Source of the DNA: Cocleimonas sp.
Lineage (GTDB): Bacteria; Pseudomonadota; Gammaproteobacteria; Thiotrichales; Thiotrichaceae
Length of the DNA stretch: 9,803 nt
NCBI GenBank assembly: GCA_023146675.1
Contig: JAGLBQ010000155.1
Coordinates: forward strand, 1-9,803
Direction of reading: 5' to 3'
The notes below the pieces were generated by a model. That model had not been told where the DNA came from. It saw only the letters and a program-made list of their open reading frames with translations, and did not search any database. A program made the translations under genes and the position numbers. Shown one piece after another: positions 6,719 through 9,803 of this stretch (positions within the stretch are counted from its first letter, which is position 1; the number at the start of each line of letters is the position of its first letter).

Positions 6719-6746
6719 TATACTAACCCCCTACATTGTCTTAGGG
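6719..6746 (+). promoter_or_regulatory. Leader of the transporter operon: possible -10 and ribosome site in a hairpin
   Basis: TATACT (6719-6724) is a possible -10 element; no good -35 lies 16-18 bp upstream, though TTGGTA (6678-6683) could pair with a nearby TATACC (6702-6707) instead. The Shine-Dalgarno AGGG (6743-6746) is seven bases before the ATG and is also the right arm of a short stem, CCCTA (6729-6733) with TAGGG (6742-6746). The stem is only five base pairs, so control by masking the ribosome site is speculative. Confidence 0.35.
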
Positions 6747-6753
6747 TGTTTAT

Positions 6754-7500
6754 ATGCTTGATATTATTGACCTGCATAAAAATTTTGGCTCGCTTGAGGT
6801 TTTAAAGGGTGTTTCCCTTTCGGCATCTAAAGGGGATGTTATTTCTATTCTTGGACGCAGTGGTTCAGGAAAAAGCACTTTTTTACGGTGTATCAATTTT
6901 CTTGAAACTCCCACCAGCGGTACGATTACTCTTAATAATTGTTCAATTTCCATTTCTAGCACTAACCCACAAAAACCTAGCAAAAAACAAATTTTGCAAT
7001 TGCGCACACAAACAGCAATGGTTTTTCAGCAGTTTAATCTGTGGTCGCATATGACGGTGCTTAAAAATATTAGCATTACGCTGACTAGTGTCTTAAAGCT
7101 TGATAAAAAAGCTGCTAAACAAAGAGCACTTGCTTATTTAGAGCAGGTTGGTGTGAGAGATAAACAGGATCATTATCCAGAGCAATTATCAGGTGGTCAG
7201 CAGCAGCGTGTTTCAATTGCCCGTGCATTGGCGATGGAGCCAGAGATATTATTATTTGATGAGCCAACCTCAGCGCTTGACCCAGAGCTGGTTGAAGAGG
7301 TGTTGATGGTGATGCAAGACCTAGCCAAGCAGGGGAAAACCATGCTGGTGGTTACGCATGAAATGAATTTTGCACGTGAAGTTGCAAATCGTGTCGTCTT
7401 TTTTAATGATGGTCTCATTGTTGAAGACGGCAAACCAGAGGATGTTTTTACTCAGCCTAAATCAGAAGAGTTCAAACGCTTTATTTCAAAGAAGTATTAA
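6754..7500 (+). CDS. hisP: HisP-like polar amino-acid ABC transporter ATPase
   Basis: ATP-hydrolysing subunit of 248 residues that drives uptake of a polar, probably basic, amino acid; two copies should sit on the cytoplasmic face of the HisQ/HisM-type permease pair. Walker A is GRSGSGKS (34-41), the Q-loop lies in MVFQQFNLW (89-97), the ABC signature is LSGGQQQR (145-152), Walker B is ILLFDE with catalytic Glu170, the D-loop is SALD (173-176) and the switch is His202. The opening IDLHKNFGSLEVLKGVSL, STFLRCINFLE and FNLWSHMTVL segments read almost like enterobacterial HisP, and the length is normal for that family. All active-site motifs are intact. It is first in the operon, 26 bp ahead of the binding-protein gene, with a seven-base spacer to its own ribosome site. 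Related ArtP and GlnQ proteins are alternatives, but the HisP match is closest. Confidence 0.92.
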   Translation: MLDIIDLHKNFGSLEVLKGVSLSASKGDVISILGRSGSGKSTFLRCINFLETPTSGTITLNNCSISISSTNPQKPSKKQILQLRTQTAMVFQQFNLWSHMTVLKNISITLTSVLKLDKKAAKQRALAYLEQVGVRDKQDHYPEQLSGGQQQRVSIARALAMEPEILLFDEPTSALDPELVEEVLMVMQDLAKQGKTMLVVTHEMNFAREVANRVVFFNDGLIVEDGKPEDVFTQPKSEEFKRFISKKY

Positions 7501-7526
7501 GGATTAAACCCAAAGGAGAAAACAGT

Positions 7527-8345
7527 ATGAAAAAACTATTTTATGGCATGATTTTATTATTCAGCTTTAGCCTTATTTCTGGCTGTGGTGGCGATAAAGC
7601 TGCGGATGCAACAAAAGTAAGTAGTGCAGATACCCCTGTAAAAGAGAAAATTCGCATTGGCGTTGAAGGTGCTTATCCTCCCTTTAGCCAAGTGACTAGC
7701 GATGGTAAATTGGTAGGATTTGATATTGATATAGCCAATGCTTTATGTGCCAATATAAATGCTGATTGTGAATTGGTGACACAAGATTGGGATGGTCTTA
7801 TTCCTGCCTTACTCGCTAAGAAATTTGATGCCATTGTTGCTTCTATGTCGATGACTGACGAGCGTAAAAAGAAAGTGGCGTTTACTAATCGTTATTACCA
7901 ATCACCCGCTCGCTTTATTCATAAAAAGGGTGCAAAAGATAGTATTTCTAAGGAAGGGCTGGCTGGAAAAAATGTTGGCGTACAGCGTGGTACGGTTTCA
8001 GATAAATTTATCACAGGGGTCTTTGGTGAAAGCGTCACCGTTAAACGCTATGGCACACAGGAAGAAGTCTACCTTGACCTTAATGCAGGACGTATTGATA
8101 TGGTTTTTGCCGATGCCTTTGTATTACTTGAGTTCTTAGGCAAAGAAGAGGGTAAAAATTATGAATTTATTGGTGATAGTTATACTGATCAAAAATACTT
8201 TGGTGAAGGAATTGGTATAGCAATCCGCAAAGAAGACACGGCATTGCGCGATAAATTAAACACTGCCATTGCTAATATTAGAAAAAATAGTGCTTATGAG
8301 AAAATTCGTGAAAAGTATTTTGAATTTGATATTTACGGAAAATAA
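7527..8345 (+). CDS. Family-3 solute-binding lipoprotein for basic amino acids
   Basis: Periplasmic binding component (272 residues) that captures an amino acid and delivers it to the permease. Residues 1-19 are a lipoprotein signal ending in lipobox ISGC with Cys20 as the lipidation site, so it is membrane-tethered rather than free like HisJ. The mature part follows the LAO/HisJ/ArtI pattern: IRIGVEGAYPPF (42-53) with Glu47 and Tyr50, the Cys74/Cys81 pair equivalent to the family disulfide, Trp88, ASMSMTDER (105-113) with Arg113 for the alpha-carboxylate, RGT (154-156) and Asp196 for the alpha-amine. An acidic residue at Glu47, where LAO protein has Asp11, favours a basic side chain, so arginine, ornithine, lysine or histidine is likely. 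A strong AAAGGAG site precedes the ATG by eight bases. It ends in FDIYGK, much as LAO-type proteins end in FDVYGG. Confidence 0.9.
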   Translation: MKKLFYGMILLFSFSLISGCGGDKAADATKVSSADTPVKEKIRIGVEGAYPPFSQVTSDGKLVGFDIDIANALCANINADCELVTQDWDGLIPALLAKKFDAIVASMSMTDERKKKVAFTNRYYQSPARFIHKKGAKDSISKEGLAGKNVGVQRGTVSDKFITGVFGESVTVKRYGTQEEVYLDLNAGRIDMVFADAFVLLEFLGKEEGKNYEFIGDSYTDQKYFGEGIGIAIRKEDTALRDKLNTAIANIRKNSAYEKIREKYFEFDIYGK

Positions 8346-8347
8346 AC

Positions 8348-9028
8348 ATGTTATTTGGTGGATATTTGCCGCTTATTTTAAAGGGAATGCTACTAACCGT
8401 TGAGGTTGCCGTGCTTTCCCTAATAATAGCTTTTGTACTTGGCATTTTAACCGCCCTAGGTAAGCTCTATGGCTCTGCTCCTGTCAGAGTCATCGCAACC
8501 ACCTACACCACCGTTATACGTGGTATTCCCGATATTGTCTTAATGATGTTGCTGTTCTTTGGCGGGCAGCTACTCATTAATAAACTATCTGACAGTATGG
8601 GCTGGGGATATATTGATATTAACCCCTTTATAGCAGGCGTATTGACGATAGGTTTTATCTTTGGTGCTTATATGGGGGAAACTTTTCGTGGTGCAATTCT
8701 CGCTGTTCCCAAAGGGCAAATCGAAGCAGGTCATTCTTTTGGTATGAAAGGCTGGCAAGTCTTTATTCACATTACCTTTCCCGCCATGATTCATCATGCG
8801 ATTCCTGGATTTTTCAATAACTGGTTAGTACTGGTAAAAACCACGGCGCTGGTTTCGTTGATTGGTTTGCACGATATGGTTTTTAATGCGGGTATTGCTG
8901 CCAATAGCCTGCATCAGCCTTTTACTTTTTATCTATTAGTCGGTGCATTATTTTTGCTGATTACTGCGGTTAGTGAATGGGCAATGCGCTGGGTAGAAAG
9001 ACGCTATGCCATTTCAGGAGAAAGTTAA
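8348..9028 (+). CDS. hisQ: HisQ-like permease subunit
   Basis: Inner-membrane subunit of 226 residues forming half of the translocation path with the HisM-like partner. About five hydrophobic membrane segments are visible (around 7-38, 50-75, 93-110, 153-175 and 192-212). The EAA loop that contacts the ATPase is EAGHSFGMKGWQVFIHITFP (126-145), with the invariant Gly at 132. The segments YTTVIRGIPDIVLM and IDINPFIAGVLTIGF match the HisQ family closely, and the protein ends in WVERRYAIS like HisQ. Only two bases separate its ATG from the binding-protein stop codon and there is no strong ribosome site, so translational coupling with the upstream gene is likely. The length and motifs are normal. 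Confidence 0.92.
   Translation: MLFGGYLPLILKGMLLTVEVAVLSLIIAFVLGILTALGKLYGSAPVRVIATTYTTVIRGIPDIVLMMLLFFGGQLLINKLSDSMGWGYIDINPFIAGVLTIGFIFGAYMGETFRGAILAVPKGQIEAGHSFGMKGWQVFIHITFPAMIHHAIPGFFNNWLVLVKTTALVSLIGLHDMVFNAGIAANSLHQPFTFYLLVGALFLLITAVSEWAMRWVERRYAISGES
9016..9020 (+). promoter_or_regulatory. Ribosome binding site deciding the HisM-like start
   Basis: AGGAG lies seven bases before the ATG at 9028. An earlier in-frame ATG at 8977 has no such site and would add 17 residues (MGNALGRKT...) unlike any permease N-terminus, so the later start is preferred. Confidence 0.75.
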
Positions 9029-9714
9029 TGGATTTCTCCATTATTATTGAAAATCTTCCCCTGTTTTTAAAAGGGTTGGGGCTAACACTGCAATTATTGA
9101 TAATTTCTCTGATTATTGGTTTTTTGCTAGCCCTGCCCATATCTTTAGCCGCAACTTCGTCTAATCGTGTTATTCGCTCCCTTGCTAAAACGTATATTTA
9201 TATATTTCGTGGTACACCCTTATTAATCCAACTTTTTATTATTTATTATGGCTTAGCACAGTTTGAGTGGATACGGGAAAGTATATTTTGGGTTGTATTT
9301 AAGCAAGCTTATTGGTGTGCAATTATTGCTTTTTCATTGAATACCGCAGCCTATAGTGCAGAAATTATTCGTGGAGCAATGGTGCAAACCAGTAAAGGAG
9401 AGCTAGAAGCCGCTGATGCCTTTGGTTTTAACGCATGGAGTAAATACCGTTATATTGTACTTCCTAGCGCATTGCGCCGCGCTATTCCTGCTTATGGAAA
9501 TGAGGCAATCTTTATGCTGCATGCGACCGCATTAGCAGGCGTTATTACCCTTGTTGACTTATTTGGTGCCGCTAAAATTGTAAACTCTCGCCACTATGCA
9601 CCGTTTGAATCTTATATTGCTGCGGGGATTTTCTATTTGCTATTAACATTTGTCATTGTGTTTATTTTTAAAATGGCTGAGAAGCACTTTCTTAAGCATT
9701 TGCAAAGATCATAA
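9028..9714 (+). CDS. hisM: HisM-like permease subunit
   Basis: Second inner-membrane permease subunit (228 residues), pairing with the HisQ-like protein above the ATPase dimer. Hydrophobic segments lie near 17-42, 55-76, 95-112, 160-182 and 195-216. YIYIFRGTPLLIQLFIIYYG (57-76) and LNTAAYSAEIIRGA (104-117) are hallmarks of the HisM/ArtM group, and the ATPase-contact loop is EAADAFGFNAWSKYRYIVLP (127-146). The ATG at 9028 shares its A with the final base of the upstream TAA, so translation is coupled and fed by the AGGAG site within the end of the HisQ-like gene. The next gene starts on the codon immediately after this one's TAA. No defect is visible. Confidence 0.93.
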   Translation: MDFSIIIENLPLFLKGLGLTLQLLIISLIIGFLLALPISLAATSSNRVIRSLAKTYIYIFRGTPLLIQLFIIYYGLAQFEWIRESIFWVVFKQAYWCAIIAFSLNTAAYSAEIIRGAMVQTSKGELEAADAFGFNAWSKYRYIVLPSALRRAIPAYGNEAIFMLHATALAGVITLVDLFGAAKIVNSRHYAPFESYIAAGIFYLLLTFVIVFIFKMAEKHFLKHLQRS

Positions 9715-9803
9715 GTGTCAGCATTTCTTAATGGACTATTGACAGGTGGCAGCCTGATTATCGCCATAGGCAGCCAGAATGCTTATGTGCTTAAGCAAGG
9801 TCT
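9715..9803 (+). CDS. LysE/ArgO-family amino-acid exporter, 5' end only
   Basis: The first 29 codons of a gene cut by the window edge, giving a peptide beginning VSAFLNGLLTGGSLIIAIGS (Val is initiator Met). The hydrophobic start followed by SLIIAIGSQNAYVLKQG matches the N-terminal signature of LysE/ArgO exporters (G-P/S-QN-x-x-V-x-x-QG), six-helix inner-membrane proteins that pump lysine or arginine out of the cell. The start must be at or after 9715, because the codon just before is the in-frame TAA of the HisM-like gene; GTG at 9715 is the only candidate that keeps the family's N-terminus. The purine stretch before it is weak, so re-initiation after HisM translation is plausible. Being last in an importer operon for basic amino acids agrees with a role in balancing the pool. 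Only the N-terminus is visible, so lysine and arginine cannot be told apart. Confidence 0.75.
   Translation, partial: MSAFLNGLLTGGSLIIAIGSQNAYVLKQG

Larger units (their letters stand above)
5543..6753. other. 1.2-kb AT-rich divergent intergenic region
   Basis: This separates the divergently transcribed RTX gene and amino-acid transporter. It is much more AT-rich than the genes: bases 5881-5940, for example, contain only ten G or C. No reading frame of credible length is present on either strand. It holds a small hairpin AGAGAG/CTCTCT (5576-5590) in the RTX leader, a GTGAGG/CCTCAC hairpin (5722-5748), nested hairpins at 6041-6124, a scatter of TACCTA/TAGGTA hexamers (6007, 6041, 6062, 6093, 6633), two overlapping micro-ORFs at 6409-6491, and the transporter promoter region. 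Such AT-rich DNA is a typical target of H-NS-like silencing proteins, but no such protein is encoded here. Confidence 0.65.

Overview
The window looks like a low-to-moderate GC gammaproteobacterial chromosome segment. The best pointer is the right-hand amino-acid ABC transporter, whose ATPase and two permeases read very like enterobacterial HisP, HisQ and HisM. A lipoprotein-type binding protein also shows a Gram-negative cell. The genus cannot be fixed from the sequence; there are no rRNA, tRNA or phage genes, and no insertion-sequence transposase.

Left part (1-5542), all recognised genes on the minus strand. In transcription order these are an RTX-type protein made almost wholly of calcium-binding nonapeptide repeats (5542-3989), an unrecognised soluble helical protein (3413-2733, GTG start), a soluble DUF2156 / MprF-C-terminal-like acyltransferase-fold protein (2482-1487) and a cytochrome P450 (1466-102). 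The last two are 20 bp apart and look like one operon. The spaces between these genes hold several long inverted repeats: 2524-2561, a nested one at 2583-2711, and 3776-3859. Bases 1-39 may be the last codons of a convergent plus-strand gene.

Middle (5543-6753). A 1.2-kb, very AT-rich divergent intergenic region separates the RTX gene from the transporter. It has no convincing protein gene, but it contains nested hairpins around 6041-6124, a cluster of TACCTA/TAGGTA hexamers and two overlapping micro-ORFs of doubtful reality.

Right part (6754-9803), all plus strand and tightly packed: HisP-like ATPase, family-3 solute-binding lipoprotein, HisQ-like and HisM-like permeases, then the start of a LysE/ArgO-family exporter whose GTG directly follows the HisM stop codon. 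The binding protein keeps an acidic residue where LAO/ArtI-type proteins bind basic side chains, so the cargo is probably arginine, lysine, ornithine or histidine. An importer and an exporter for the same class of amino acid thus appear to share one transcript, which suggests control of the cellular pool of basic amino acids.

Nothing here is a clear new system. The most unusual items are the uninterrupted 40-unit RTX array behind a short collagen-like tract, the DUF2156-P450 gene pair, and the family-like inverted repeats between the minus-strand genes.
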